Counted from the first letter of the stretch, positions 9,862 through 18,392 are shown. The stretch: DNA of 64,000 nucleotides from an uncultured bacterium (GCA_900547155.1 URFH01000006.1:15083-79082), one strand, 5' to 3'. The notes: a model not told the origin generated them from the letters alone. Made by a program: numbers and translations.

Positions 9862-10164
9862 TTTTAAGCTCCTGATTCCATCTTATTAAGTTATTTTCGC
9901 ACAAATATATCCGTTCGGGCAATCCCGGCAAAAAGGAGTTAATAAACAATCTCAAAACCGCTCCCCACCCCAGCCCCTCCCCGAGTTGGGGAGGGAGAAT
10001 GGCTTCTAAACAATCTTATAAATCGCAAAATCCCATTTTTTCCCAATTTAGAGCACAAATCCCGCACTTTGCTAAATTTAACCCAACCCACCACCGGATT
10101 AACCCGCTGCGGGTATGGTTATTTTTCAAAAAATAAAAGATATTTGAATGGACAGGAGAAAATT
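9862..10164. other. divergent intergenic region with GC-rich hairpin
   Basis: About 300 bases between divergent genes. It contains a C-rich stretch and an 8-bp-stem hairpin (separate entry). The plus-strand segment TTGCTAAATTTAA near 10073 could be a -10 region. No gene is supportable here; the in-frame extension upstream of 10165 lacks a ribosome-binding site. Confidence 0.5.
9975..9995. repeat. GC-rich hairpin (CCCTCCCC / GGGGAGGG)
   Basis: Perfect 8-bp stem (9975-9982 with 9988-9995) around GAGTT in otherwise AT-rich DNA. It lies between two divergent promoters and has no following T-tract, so it is unlikely to be a terminator. It looks like a small palindromic repeat unit. Confidence 0.55.
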
Positions 10165-10938
10165 ATGCGAATTTTAATGAGTTTATTTTTAATGCTAACC
10201 CTTTGCCCCGCCGCATTTTGCGCAATTAACGGAAATGTCCAGAAAAGCGGCTACGGCGATACAAATCAGGTTATTGACTCGGCGAGCGGAAACCCTATTG
10301 ACCGTGCAAAAGTAACCCTGCCCGCAAAAGGCTACAAAACGACAACAGACAGCCAGGGACGGTTCGAGCTGGGCGCAAAAATCAACTCGCCAACCATCAT
10401 GTCGGTTGATAAAGAAGGCTACAAGCCGTTTTCTTTAACAGTTGACCAGAATACCATGTCAAAACCAATTGTAATCGGCATTGAAAAGACAAATCCACAC
10501 GACATAATCATTGATAAAGACATGTATCACATCGGCGACGACAACTACTCTGACAAATCCGCAAATGCGTCGGAATTCCGCGTAAAAGCAATCGGCCCCT
10601 CATATACAAAGAATTTTCCGATAAAAGGAAAAACCGAAGGGCAGCTTTGTCTTGTCATCGGCTCAATTATCGGGATTGACACAAAAATGGCAAGGGATAT
10701 GGGCCAGTCAAAAGTCACAACCGCCTACGCTTCGCCGCCCGAGGTTTACTTTAACGGGAACAAAATCGCTGAAATCCAGCTCAACGGCGACAATCAGCAA
10801 ATCAAAATCCCCCGTAACCTCATAAAATTCGGCGGGAACAATCAGGTCACAATCAAATGCGGCAGAAATCTCTTCCAAATGGCATACATCGACTATGACG
10901 ACATTGAATTTATGAACCTTTACATAGAATCAAAATAA
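10165..10938 (+). CDS. exported protein with carboxypeptidase-regulatory-like domain
   Basis: A 257-residue secreted protein. The ATG at 10165 is preceded by CAGGAGAAAATT, a good SD, and opens a signal peptide, MRILMSLFLMLTLCPAAFCA, with likely cleavage after FCA. Residues ~35-85 resemble a CarboxypepD regulatory-like beta sandwich (IDSASGNPIDRAKVTLP ... TTTDSQGRFELGA), often found in periplasmic or surface proteins. The C-terminal part, predicted beta-rich (VYFNGNKIAEIQLNGDN), is unrecognised. An open frame extends upstream to 10069 but has no signal or SD, so I reject that longer start. It is monocistronic, ending four bases before the stop of the convergent gene at 10942. Confidence 0.8.
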   Translation: MRILMSLFLMLTLCPAAFCAINGNVQKSGYGDTNQVIDSASGNPIDRAKVTLPAKGYKTTTDSQGRFELGAKINSPTIMSVDKEGYKPFSLTVDQNTMSKPIVIGIEKTNPHDIIIDKDMYHIGDDNYSDKSANASEFRVKAIGPSYTKNFPIKGKTEGQLCLVIGSIIGIDTKMARDMGQSKVTTAYASPPEVYFNGNKIAEIQLNGDNQQIKIPRNLIKFGGNNQVTIKCGRNLFQMAYIDYDDIEFMNLYIESK

Positions 10939-10941
10939 GGC

Positions 10942-11532
10942 TTATACAGGTCTTGAAAACATCGCCATAAAATCTTCAAGAGTGTGAATTCCCTCTTTTC
11001 CGATTTCATTGTAAATACGTTTTGCCCTCGGAGTCATCTCATGTCGTCTTGTGTAATCCCGTGCGGTTGTTTCCGCGCGTTCAGCGGCAATTCTTTTGGA
11101 CTCTTTTGCGATTGCCTCTTTAGAAATCTCAACATGCGGCACATTAACCTTGTAAGTTTCTTTCCCGTAGGCTTTTACAAGCTTGGCTTTTTGTTTGACA
11201 AAAAGCCCTTCGCTAAGGCGGCTTGCCGACTTAGCGTCATCGCGCAAAAATCTCGAAATGCTGTCAGAAATTCTTCCGAAAACCTCGTTTACGCCAACAA
11301 GCTGTTTTTTGCATTCTTTTACGACCATCGGCGTGATATTTTCCAAATCGGTGAGCTGTTTGCAGATTCTTGCTGCGTCGTAGCTGACTGATTTGTTAAT
11401 TCCTTTGTCAAGCAAAGCCGGTTCTGCAATCAGGTTTATGCAATCCCTGAAAGAAAGATGAGCGCTCGCCTTAAAATTAGGCGAAATCCCCGTTCTGTAT
11501 GACGGCTGTGCATAATTACCTGAAATTTTCAT
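10942..11532 (-). CDS. hypothetical protein with N-terminal PNFKAS motif
   Basis: Unrecognised 196-residue, charged and mostly helical protein. The first ~30 residues are polar (MKISGNYAQPSYRTG), followed by SPNFKAS at 17-23 and LSFRD at 26-30, both variants of the N-terminal motif shared in this window. It has no signal peptide or membrane segment. The C-terminus ends TLEDFMAMFSRPV. It is monocistronic with a convergent neighbour downstream and a ~100-base gap to aroH upstream. The cytoplasmic or exported state cannot be told from sequence. Confidence 0.75.
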   Translation of the reverse strand: MKISGNYAQPSYRTGISPNFKASAHLSFRDCINLIAEPALLDKGINKSVSYDAARICKQLTDLENITPMVVKECKKQLVGVNEVFGRISDSISRFLRDDAKSASRLSEGLFVKQKAKLVKAYGKETYKVNVPHVEISKEAIAKESKRIAAERAETTARDYTRRHEMTPRAKRIYNEIGKEGIHTLEDFMAMFSRPV

Positions 11533-11631
11533 TTTTTTAACCTGACTTTCTAAGCTACATAACTAATACATCCGTAAACGGGAAAAATTGCCACTCAGGG
11601 TTAGTCCGTTTACAAATGTTTACAACAAAAA

Positions 11632-11991
11632 CTATTTAATATCCGGACGGAGCGAAGCAGCACCCTTTAAATAGACATGCTTTATTTCTTTTGCCGGTTT
11701 TTCGGTGTTCACCGCCATCATAAGCCGCAAACATAAAGCAAGAGAGGGTTTTACCCGCATTTCCTGATAGCATTCCATCGGAATCAGCTCAAATCCGCTG
11801 ATTTCACGCGCAAACCTCGCAGGAAAAGCACAATCCAAATCCTCCGTGGCGCTGAAAGCAAGATAAGCAACATTTTCGAGTCTGATATCGTTGGCTTCGA
11901 TTATTCTGGTTAAAAGTTCCTTTGTTGCTTCTCTGAGTGCATTTTCGGAGTTTTCCGCAACCGTAATTGCACCTCTGATTCCTCGAATCAT
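11632..11991 (-). CDS. aroH: chorismate mutase, AroH type
   Basis: Converts chorismate to prephenate for Phe and Tyr synthesis. The 119-residue protein has the AroH (monofunctional, trimeric) pattern: RGIRGAITVAENSENAL at the N-terminus, ELLTRIIEAND, then FSATEDLDCAFPARFAR and IPMECYQEMRV. Essential Arg residues of the family (R in RGIRGA and in PARFAR) are present. It is the last gene of a minus-strand run def-fmt-aroH, with 10 bases after fmt, so probably co-transcribed. Confidence 0.9.
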   Translation of the reverse strand: MIRGIRGAITVAENSENALREATKELLTRIIEANDIRLENVAYLAFSATEDLDCAFPARFAREISGFELIPMECYQEMRVKPSLALCLRLMMAVNTEKPAKEIKHVYLKGAASLRPDIK

Positions 11992-12001
11992 AATTTACCT
12001 T

Positions 12002-12946
12002 TTAATTTAATATATCCCCGACTTTTAAATGCGCCCCGTTTACCCAGTCGCACGCATTCATGACCGGTTTTCCCTCGGGTTTCAGTTTCTTAATTAAAAT
12101 AACGCCTTCTCCCGTCCCCGCTTCAATTCCGTCCTTTGAAATTCCGACAATTTCACCGCCTTTGACTGATTCGGAGGATTTTTTGCCGGAAAGTCCGGTT
12201 TCGACGAGTTTTATCATCTTATCATGGAAACTACAAAAAGCGCAAGGCCAAATAGTCATCGAACGCACCTGATTGTGGATTTCACGGGCGGATTTTGTCC
12301 AGTCAATTTTTCCGTCGGATTTTTCAAATTTTTTCGCGATTGTAACGCCTGTTTCATCCTGTTTTCGGGGTTTTAAAACGCCGTTGTAGAGTTGTTTTAT
12401 GGTGGGATAAAGTAAAAACGGCGATTTGTCGCTGATTATCGTCGAAAGCTCCGCGTCAGTCATATTTTCGGTAATTTTAATTTTTTCCTGCAAACAAATA
12501 TCCCCCGCATCAAGCGCAAGAACCGTAATCATCGTTGTAATGCCCGTTTCTTCATCACCGTTAAAAATAGCACGCTGAATCGGGTTTGCGCCGCGATATT
12601 TCGGCAAAAGCGACGCATGGAGGTTAATTGTGGAGAATTTCGGAATATCGAGCACATCCTGTGTCAGAATCTGGCCGAAAGCAAACGTAATAAAGAAATC
12701 CGGCTCAATTTTTCTCAATTCTTCGAGAAGATTCGCGTCTTTTCTAATGGATTCCGTCTGAAAAACAGGAATATCATGACGCAAAGCGAACTCTTTTACG
12801 GGCGGCGGGGTAAGCTTTTTGCCGCGTCCGCACGGGCGGTCGGGCTGCGTAACAACCGCGCAGATTTTTATATCATTAAAATTGAGCAATTTCTGGATAC
12901 TGTTCACCGCGATTTGCGGAGTTCCCATAAAAACGACTTTTATCAC
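12002..12946 (-). CDS. fmt: methionyl-tRNA formyltransferase
   Basis: Formylates Met-tRNAfMet for translation initiation. The 314-residue length is normal. It shows VVFMGTPQIAVNS at the N-terminus, VVTQPDRPCGRGKKL, and the formyl-transfer signature HASLLPKYRGANPIQRAIF with catalytic Asn/His/Asp context (N-L-H-A-S and LDAGDI). A C-terminal OB-like tRNA-binding part follows (KIDWTKSAREIHNQVR). It starts three bases after the def stop; def and fmt are a classical pair acting on the two ends of the formyl-Met cycle. Confidence 0.96.
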   Translation of the reverse strand: MIKVVFMGTPQIAVNSIQKLLNFNDIKICAVVTQPDRPCGRGKKLTPPPVKEFALRHDIPVFQTESIRKDANLLEELRKIEPDFFITFAFGQILTQDVLDIPKFSTINLHASLLPKYRGANPIQRAIFNGDEETGITTMITVLALDAGDICLQEKIKITENMTDAELSTIISDKSPFLLYPTIKQLYNGVLKPRKQDETGVTIAKKFEKSDGKIDWTKSAREIHNQVRSMTIWPCAFCSFHDKMIKLVETGLSGKKSSESVKGGEIVGISKDGIEAGTGEGVILIKKLKPEGKPVMNACDWVNGAHLKVGDILN

Positions 12947-12949
12947 TGA

Positions 12950-13537
12950 TTATTCCTCTGTAACGTTGGTTTCGGGGTTATTTGCGATTTCTTCTTCCAT
13001 TTCTTCTTCATCAAGAAGATAATTTTCATCAACCGGCGCCAAACCCTTTTCAGCAAGCGCTTTATTGGCTTCCATTCTGTTTCTGCAATGGTCAATAAAA
13101 AGAACGCCCTCCAGATGGTCAAATTCATGCTGGATTGCCCGTGCAAGAAGCTCGCCGTCACGCGCTTCCAGCACAAACGGTCTTCCGTTCAAGCCTGTTG
13201 CTTTCACCGTGACATTTTTGTAGCGGCGAACGTTTGTATAAGCCTCGGGAAAGCTCAAACAGCCCTCATAGCTGTTCACTGCGCCCGATTTTTTGATGAT
13301 TTTAGGGTTAATGAAAATTCTAGGGTTTAAAGGTTCATCGCCTGACGATGTATCAATAACAAAAATCCGCAAATTCTCCCCGATTTGCGGAGCAGCAAGC
13401 CCCACGCCGTTTTTTGCATACAAAGTATCCAGCATATCCTGAATCAGGTTCTGGATTTTTTTAGAAACTTTTAAAACTTCTTTAGACTTCACGCGGAGGC
13501 ATTCTTCGCCGTATTGAACAATTTTTCTTACTGCCAT
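12950..13537 (-). CDS. def: peptide deformylase
   Basis: Removes the formyl group from nascent proteins. All three metal-site motifs are present: GVGLAAPQIG (44-53), EGCLS (91-95, Cys93 metal ligand) and QHEFDH (136-141, two His ligands and catalytic Glu). The 195-residue protein carries an acidic C-terminal extension (DEEEMEEEIANNPETN) beyond the core. It is first gene of the def-fmt-aroH run and divergent from the pyrimidine operon leader, so the 220-base gap holds back-to-back control regions. Confidence 0.96.
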   Translation of the reverse strand: MAVRKIVQYGEECLRVKSKEVLKVSKKIQNLIQDMLDTLYAKNGVGLAAPQIGENLRIFVIDTSSGDEPLNPRIFINPKIIKKSGAVNSYEGCLSFPEAYTNVRRYKNVTVKATGLNGRPFVLEARDGELLARAIQHEFDHLEGVLFIDHCRNRMEANKALAEKGLAPVDENYLLDEEEMEEEIANNPETNVTEE

Positions 13538-13605
13538 ATTTCATTCCTTTTGTGGTGTTTTGATAAAATTTTAGCACAAAAAATGTAAAATTGTCTTAAT
13601 CATGC

Positions 13606-13636
13606 TTGACTTTGCCCCCCGATTTAAGCCTATAAT
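13606..13636 (+). promoter_or_regulatory. predicted sigma70 promoter of the pyrimidine operon
   Basis: TTGACT at 13606-13611 and a perfect TATAAT at 13631-13636, spacer 19 bases. It is followed by a leader peptide and a hairpin before pyrK. The long spacer may make it a moderate-strength promoter. Confidence 0.65.
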
Positions 13637-13660
13637 ATTAAAAATCAAAAGGTTATATAA

Positions 13661-13699
13661 ATGACTCTTAAATCTAAAAAACATAATAATTTTAAATAA
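13661..13699 (+). CDS. putative 12-residue pyr leader peptide (MTLKSKKHNNFK)
   Basis: A short open frame, ATG at 13661 and TAA at 13697, about 25 bases after the predicted -10. AAAGG lies roughly nine bases upstream and could serve as its ribosome-binding site. It ends seven bases before a hairpin with a U-tract (13706-13738). The order promoter, short peptide, terminator-like hairpin, biosynthetic genes is that of an attenuated operon, as in E. coli pyrBI, where coupling of ribosome and polymerase senses UTP. Translation of this peptide is inference; its length is too small for statistics. Confidence 0.45.
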   Translation: MTLKSKKHNNFK

Positions 13700-13705
13700 A
13701 TACTG

Positions 13706-13738
13706 AAAAGAAAAAGTTTTCGCTTTTTCTTTTTTTTT
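13706..13738 (+). terminator. attenuator-like hairpin with U-tract in the pyr leader
   Basis: An 11-bp stem (13706-13716 with 13723-13733, loop TTTTCG), almost all A:U, running into a T-rich tract to about 13738. It sits between the predicted promoter and pyrK, 22 bases before the pyrK ATG. The upstream gene def reads away from it, so it cannot be that gene's terminator; read-through control of the operon is the simplest role. Confidence 0.55.
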
Positions 13739-13760
13739 ATTTTTTAAATCAGGAGCAAAA

Positions 13761-14519
13761 ATGCAGGTTTCAAAACTGAAAAAACACCATAAAGCAAAAA
13801 TAATAAGCATAAAACAGGTTTCCAGAACGCAATATTTCATGACTTTTGTGCCTGTTGACGATTTTAGCGCAAAACCGGGGCAATTCGTTTCGATATTGTG
13901 CGACGGGTTCACTCTCAGGCGCCCTTTCAGCATTGCGAGCTTTGACGGGAACGAAATCGGCGTGCTTTTCAAATTAAAGGGCAAAGGAACCGAATTTCTC
14001 TCAAATCTGCGCGCAGGAGATGAAATCGACTTTGTCGGCGCAGTGGGCAACGGCTTTAAAATTGAAAATGTAAAATCTTTGTTAATAGGAGCAGGCGTGG
14101 GCGTTGCTCCTGTTTTTTATCTGAAAACCGAGCTGCAAAAAATGCAGATTCCGTCGCTTTTAATCTCCGGATTCCAAACAGAAAAGGAAATTCCCGAAAA
14201 TATCGAATGCGACAAAATTTGCACAGATGACGGCACAGCAGGGCTGCACGGAAGCGTCATAAATTACATAAGAAATATGATTGAAGAATTCCGGCCGGAA
14301 AAAATCTACGCCTGCGGCCCGAAAATCGTGCTCCAAAACACCGCAGAAATCGCACAAAGGCACAAAATCCCCTGCGAAGTCGCCTTAGAAAAAGAAATGG
14401 CTTGTTCAATCGGCGTTTGCCGTGGCTGCGTAATCAAAATCAGAAAAAACGGGCAAATTATGACAGCTTCCGTCTGTCAGGACGGGCCTGTATTCAACGG
14501 GGAGGCAGTTGTATGGTAG
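13761..14519 (+). CDS. pyrK: dihydroorotate dehydrogenase B, electron-transfer subunit
   Basis: The FAD/[2Fe-2S] subunit that passes electrons from the PyrD catalytic subunit to NAD+. The 252-residue protein shows the FAD-binding RPFSIAS (54-60), the nucleotide-binding LLIGAGVGVAP (107-117), and four cluster cysteines at 215, 220, 223 and 239 (C-x4-C-x2-C-x15-C), as in Bacillus-type PyrK. SD CAGGAG precedes the ATG. It overlaps pyrD by seven bases, consistent with a fixed 1:1 complex. Confidence 0.95.
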   Translation: MQVSKLKKHHKAKIISIKQVSRTQYFMTFVPVDDFSAKPGQFVSILCDGFTLRRPFSIASFDGNEIGVLFKLKGKGTEFLSNLRAGDEIDFVGAVGNGFKIENVKSLLIGAGVGVAPVFYLKTELQKMQIPSLLISGFQTEKEIPENIECDKICTDDGTAGLHGSVINYIRNMIEEFRPEKIYACGPKIVLQNTAEIAQRHKIPCEVALEKEMACSIGVCRGCVIKIRKNGQIMTASVCQDGPVFNGEAVVW

Positions 14520-15448
14520 ATTTTCAGGAAATGAAAACCGGCGTGGATTTGGGACGCGGATTTGTCATAAAAAACCCGATAATGACCGCTTCGGGCACTT
14601 TCGGCTACAGCTTTGAATACGCAAGGTTCTATGACGTAAAAAAACTCGGCGCAATCGTCACAAAAGCAATAACTCTCGAGCCCAGAGACGGAAACAGCGG
14701 GCGAAGAATTTTTGAAACCTGCGGAGGAATGATTAATCGAATCGGGCTGGAAAATGTCGGCGTTAAACGGTTTATGGCGGAAAAACTTCCGCTTTTGAAC
14801 AAGGGCGGGCTTGATTTTGTGGTAAATATTGCCGGTTCGTCGCTTGAGGAGTACATTTCGCTCGCAAAAATCTGCGAGGAGCACAAAATCAGGGCGATTG
14901 AGCTGAATGTGTCCTGTCCGAACGTAAAATCCGGCTGTCTGGAGTTCGGAACGGACGAAAAAACGCTTCATAACCTTGTTTCGCAGGTCAGGGATGAATT
15001 TTCGGGTTGTTTAATTGTTAAATTAACCCCGAACGTCACAAGCGTGGAAAAAATTGCCGTCGCAGCCCAAAGCGCCGGTGCAGACGCGGTCAGCGCAATA
15101 AATACGCTCAAAGGCACCGGAATTAAGCTAAATTGGCATAAAGGGAAATTTATAAAAGAAGAAGTTACGGGCGGGCTGTCCGGACGGGCGATAAAACCGG
15201 TTGCGCTGGGCGTTGTGAGCAGAATTTCAAAGGTTCTGGACATTCCTATCATCGGAATGGGCGGGATTTATGATTTGAACGACGTTTTCGAGTTCATGAG
15301 CGCAGGAGCAGCTGCCGTGCAGGTCGGAACGGCCAATTTTACCCATCCGGAGTGCGCCGGCTGCATTGCAGATGATTTGCACGATTTTATGTACGAAAAC
15401 GGGATTCGCTCGATTGAAGATTTGAAAGAAAAATTGAGAGGTGAATAA
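14513..15448 (+). CDS. pyrD: dihydroorotate dehydrogenase B, catalytic subunit (class 1B)
   Basis: Oxidises dihydroorotate to orotate with FMN. The ATG at 14513 overlaps the end of pyrK and follows GGGGAGG; a longer frame from 14402 runs inside pyrK and is rejected. The 311-residue protein has NPIMTASGTFGY near the N-terminus, ELNVSCPNVKSG with the catalytic Cys135 of class 1 enzymes, and IIGMGGIY and AAAVQVGTANF in the phosphate/FMN region. The adjacent pyrK makes it the NAD+-linked 1B type, suited to anaerobic metabolism. Confidence 0.96.
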   Translation: MVDFQEMKTGVDLGRGFVIKNPIMTASGTFGYSFEYARFYDVKKLGAIVTKAITLEPRDGNSGRRIFETCGGMINRIGLENVGVKRFMAEKLPLLNKGGLDFVVNIAGSSLEEYISLAKICEEHKIRAIELNVSCPNVKSGCLEFGTDEKTLHNLVSQVRDEFSGCLIVKLTPNVTSVEKIAVAAQSAGADAVSAINTLKGTGIKLNWHKGKFIKEEVTGGLSGRAIKPVALGVVSRISKVLDIPIIGMGGIYDLNDVFEFMSAGAAAVQVGTANFTHPECAGCIADDLHDFMYENGIRSIEDLKEKLRGE

Positions 15449-16026
15449 TGGAAAATGAAATTTTAACACTTTTAGAAAAAGCCGAGGGCGTGCTGCACGG
15501 GCATTTTTGCCTGACGTCGGGTTTGCATTCAAATATTTATTTTCAATGCGCAAAACTTTACCAGTACCCGGAAATTACCGAAAAAATCGGCAAAGCACTT
15601 GCTGAAAAGCTCAAGGGCATTGAATTCGACACAATCGTCGCTCCCGCAATCGGCGCGGTGATTATGGGCTATGAAACAGCAAAGCAGGCCGGCAAAAGAA
15701 GCCTTTTTGTTGAAAGAAAAGACGGCATAATGCAATTGCGGCGCGGTTACAAGCTTGAAAAGGGTGAAAAAATCGTCATTATTGAAGACGTAATCACAAC
15801 AGCCCGAACAATCAGGGAAACCATCGAAGCGACAAAGGAATTCGGCGTGGAAGTGGCTGCTGTAGGCTGCATTGTCGATAGAACCTGCGGAAAAACAGAG
15901 CTGAACATAAAATCGCTCCTGCAAATCGACCCTGTGACCTACGAACCGGACAACTGCCCGCTCTGCAAAGAGGGAATTCCGCTCGTGAAGCCCGGCAGCA
16001 GGGAAAAGGAAGTAAAAACAGCATAA
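15448..16026 (+). CDS. pyrE: orotate phosphoribosyltransferase
   Basis: Couples orotate and PRPP to OMP. The 192-residue protein contains the PRPP-binding loop region KIVIIEDVITTARTIRE; TTART replaces the more common TTGGS. HGHFCLTSGLHSN is the OPRT N-terminal signature. A Cys-containing C-terminal extension (CPLCKEGIPLVKPGSR) is seen in several non-enterobacterial OPRTs. Its ATG overlaps the pyrD stop (TAATG), so the genes are coupled. Confidence 0.94.
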   Translation: MENEILTLLEKAEGVLHGHFCLTSGLHSNIYFQCAKLYQYPEITEKIGKALAEKLKGIEFDTIVAPAIGAVIMGYETAKQAGKRSLFVERKDGIMQLRRGYKLEKGEKIVIIEDVITTARTIRETIEATKEFGVEVAAVGCIVDRTCGKTELNIKSLLQIDPVTYEPDNCPLCKEGIPLVKPGSREKEVKTA

Positions 16027-16190
16027 AATCACAATAAACCTCAAATTTACGTCACCCTGAACTCGTTTCAGGGTCTCCTGCGAAGCAGGTCAACCAAAAA
16101 GGAGCCAAGAAAAAACAAAATCGCAATAAATCTCAAATTTACGTCACCCTGAACTCGTTTCAGGGTTCCCTGCGAAGCAGGTCAACCAAA
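16025..16190. repeat. two tandem 92-bp repeats between pyrE and pyrB
   Basis: Two copies with a 92-base period (16025 and 16117), the second slightly shorter. Each carries two hairpins: CCCTGAACTCGTTTCAGGG (7-bp stem) and CCTGCGAAGCAGG (5-bp stem). They interrupt an otherwise tightly overlapping operon and have no T-tract. They look like an intergenic palindromic repeat that has duplicated in place; effects on downstream mRNA stability are possible but unproven. Confidence 0.85.
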
Positions 16191-16222
16191 TCAACCCTCA
16201 AAAAACAGAAGTGCAACGAAGT

Positions 16223-17128
16223 ATGAAAAATCTTATCGACATTGAAAGACTTGAAAAAGAAGAAATCCAAAAACTAATAAAAACCGCGGAAGAATTCAAA
16301 AACGGCAGGCAAAACAGCTGCGCAGCGGGCAAATGCGCGTGTTTGATGTTCTTTGAAAATTCCACACGCACGCATTTTTCTTTTGAACTTGCTGCAAAAC
16401 GCCTAGGAATGCACGTTTTGAACTTTGACGCAAAAACCTCCTCTTTTTCCAAGGGCGAGTCAATGAAAGATACATTTGAAAACCTTAATTTCATTGGCGT
16501 TGACGTTTTTGTTCTCCGCCATAGCGAAAACGGAATTATCGACAAAATCCGCAGCGAAATCGCTTATCCCATGCGTTTTGTGAACGCAGGTGACGGCAAA
16601 AACGCCCATCCCACGCAGGCTTTGCTTGATTTTTACACAATGAAGAAACATCTCGGCGAAATTAATGGGAAAAAGGTTGTTATCATTGGCGATGTGGCGC
16701 ATTCGAGGGTTGCGCGCTCGAATTTTGCACTTTTGAAAAAATTTAACGCTGATGTGCATTTTTGCGCGCCGGATTATTTTACGCCCGAAAATATCCGGAA
16801 TTCAAGCGCAATCTGGCATACAAACCTTGAGGAGGCGATTGAAAACGCTGATGTTGTAATGCTTTTGAGGGTTCAAAACGAGCGTCTGGACGGCGAAACA
16901 GCGCAAAAAGCAAAAGATTATACAAAAAATTACAGGCTGAATTCAAAAATGCTGAAAAAACTTGCGCCGAACGCGCTTTTAATGCACCCGGGGCCTGTAA
17001 ATCGCGGAGTTGAAATCACTTCGGAGCTTTTGGATTCGGAAAAAGGGCGGACTATTCTGGAGCAGGCGAAAAACGGCGTATTTGTGCGGATGGCGGTGCT
17101 GGATGAAATTTTCAGGGAGGAAGCGTGA
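16223..17128 (+). CDS. pyrB: aspartate carbamoyltransferase, catalytic subunit
   Basis: Forms N-carbamoyl-aspartate from aspartate and carbamoyl phosphate. The ATG at 16223 gives 301 residues; a GTG at 16211 is possible but adds only four residues. The carbamoyl-phosphate loop FENSTRTHFSFE (44-55, STRT at 47-50) is intact. HPTQALLDFYT, LRVQNERLDG and HPGPVNRGVEI follow in normal order. No pyrI regulatory gene is nearby. It overlaps pyrC by four bases. Confidence 0.95.
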   Translation: MKNLIDIERLEKEEIQKLIKTAEEFKNGRQNSCAAGKCACLMFFENSTRTHFSFELAAKRLGMHVLNFDAKTSSFSKGESMKDTFENLNFIGVDVFVLRHSENGIIDKIRSEIAYPMRFVNAGDGKNAHPTQALLDFYTMKKHLGEINGKKVVIIGDVAHSRVARSNFALLKKFNADVHFCAPDYFTPENIRNSSAIWHTNLEEAIENADVVMLLRVQNERLDGETAQKAKDYTKNYRLNSKMLKKLAPNALLMHPGPVNRGVEITSELLDSEKGRTILEQAKNGVFVRMAVLDEIFREEA

Positions 17129-18372
17129 AAAAATTTGACGGAATTTTGAAAAATGCACGCGTGGTTTCGCCGGAAAACGGAATCGACGAAATTTTTGACA
17201 TAGAAATAAAAGACGGAATTGTCACAGCAATAGGTAAAACCCTTGCAGGACGCCGCATAATCGACATGAGCGGCAAAATAATCATGCCCGCTTTCGTCGA
17301 AATGCACTGCCACCTGCGAGAACCCGGTTTTGAAGAAAAAGAAACCGTCGAAACCGGCCTAAATTCTGCTATAGCTGGCGGATATGCAGCGATTTGCCCG
17401 ATGGCAAACACAAATCCGGTCAACGACAACGTCGAAACCCTGAAATTTATCCGGAATGCCTCGGACAAAATCGGAATTTTCCCGATTTGTGCGGTCACAA
17501 AAGGGCTTTCTTCCGGCGAAATCGTGAATTTCAAACTTTTGAAAGAAGCGGGCGCAATAGCTTTTTCAAACGACGGAAAGCCGCTTGAGGATATGGATTT
17601 GCTCAAAAAAGTGCTTTTAAAAGCAAAAGCGGAAGATGTTTTGATTATTTCGCACGCCGAAGACACAAAATACGCGCCTGAACAGAACGAATCGGAGTTC
17701 AGCGCGGTGCTCAGAGAGCTCGACGCGGTCAGAGAAACGGACGCGAGGTACCATTTTGCGCATATTTCCACGGCCGAGTCGCTCGGGCTGATTCACGAGG
17801 CAAAGCATGAGGGATGGAATGTCACCTGTGAAAGCGCTCCGCACTATTTTACGCTTTCAAAAGACGATATAATCGACAACCATGCAAGGTTCAAAATGAA
17901 CCCGCCCCTGCGTTCTGAGGCGGACAAAGAGGCAGTAATCGAGGGCTTTTTGGACGGAACGATTGATGTGGTTGCCACAGATCATGCGCCCCATACGATT
18001 GAAGAAAAGAATCTTCCGTTTGAGCGGGCGCCGATGGGGATTGTGGGGTTTGAAACCGCGTTTTCTCTGGCTTATGAGCGTTTTGTAAGGACAAATCTGC
18101 TCACTTTGAGCTCAATTGTTAAAAAATTCTCCTCAAATCCGGCAAAAATCCTTGGTTTAAAAGAATTCGGGGGAATTGAAATCGGGCAGTACGCAAATCT
18201 GGCGATTTTTGACCCTGATTTTGAATGGACAGTCGAAGCGGCGAAATTCCGCTCAAAATGCAAGATTTCACCGTTTGAGGGGCGAAAATTGAAAGGTAAA
18301 ATCACAGCGACGATTGCAAAAGGCGTATTCTATGAAAATGAGCCCCCGAAGCCGGTTCAGAGTGACAATTAA
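17125..18372 (+). CDS. pyrC: dihydroorotase
   Basis: Cyclises N-carbamoyl-aspartate to dihydroorotate. The 415-residue class I enzyme starts with GTG overlapping the pyrB stop (GTGA). Zinc-binding motifs are present: EMHCHLREPG with H61 and H63, SHAED, the HISTAES region and ATDHAPH with the catalytic Asp. Length and order match the Bacillus-type dihydroorotase that works with an unfused PyrB. Confidence 0.95.
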   Translation: MKKFDGILKNARVVSPENGIDEIFDIEIKDGIVTAIGKTLAGRRIIDMSGKIIMPAFVEMHCHLREPGFEEKETVETGLNSAIAGGYAAICPMANTNPVNDNVETLKFIRNASDKIGIFPICAVTKGLSSGEIVNFKLLKEAGAIAFSNDGKPLEDMDLLKKVLLKAKAEDVLIISHAEDTKYAPEQNESEFSAVLRELDAVRETDARYHFAHISTAESLGLIHEAKHEGWNVTCESAPHYFTLSKDDIIDNHARFKMNPPLRSEADKEAVIEGFLDGTIDVVATDHAPHTIEEKNLPFERAPMGIVGFETAFSLAYERFVRTNLLTLSSIVKKFSSNPAKILGLKEFGGIEIGQYANLAIFDPDFEWTVEAAKFRSKCKISPFEGRKLKGKITATIAKGVFYENEPPKPVQSDN

Positions 18373-18392
18373 AAATATAAAAGGAAAATATT

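Noticed and set aside
9975..9995. Hairpin as a terminator
   Set aside because: It lies between divergent gene starts and has no T-tract on either strand.
14402..14512. Longer pyrD from 14402
   Set aside because: It lies in pyrK coding sequence, and the class 1B N-terminus begins at the SD-preceded ATG at 14513.
16025..16190. Possible CRISPR or terminator at pyrE-pyrB
   Set aside because: Only two near-identical contiguous units with no spacers, and the hairpins lack T-tracts.
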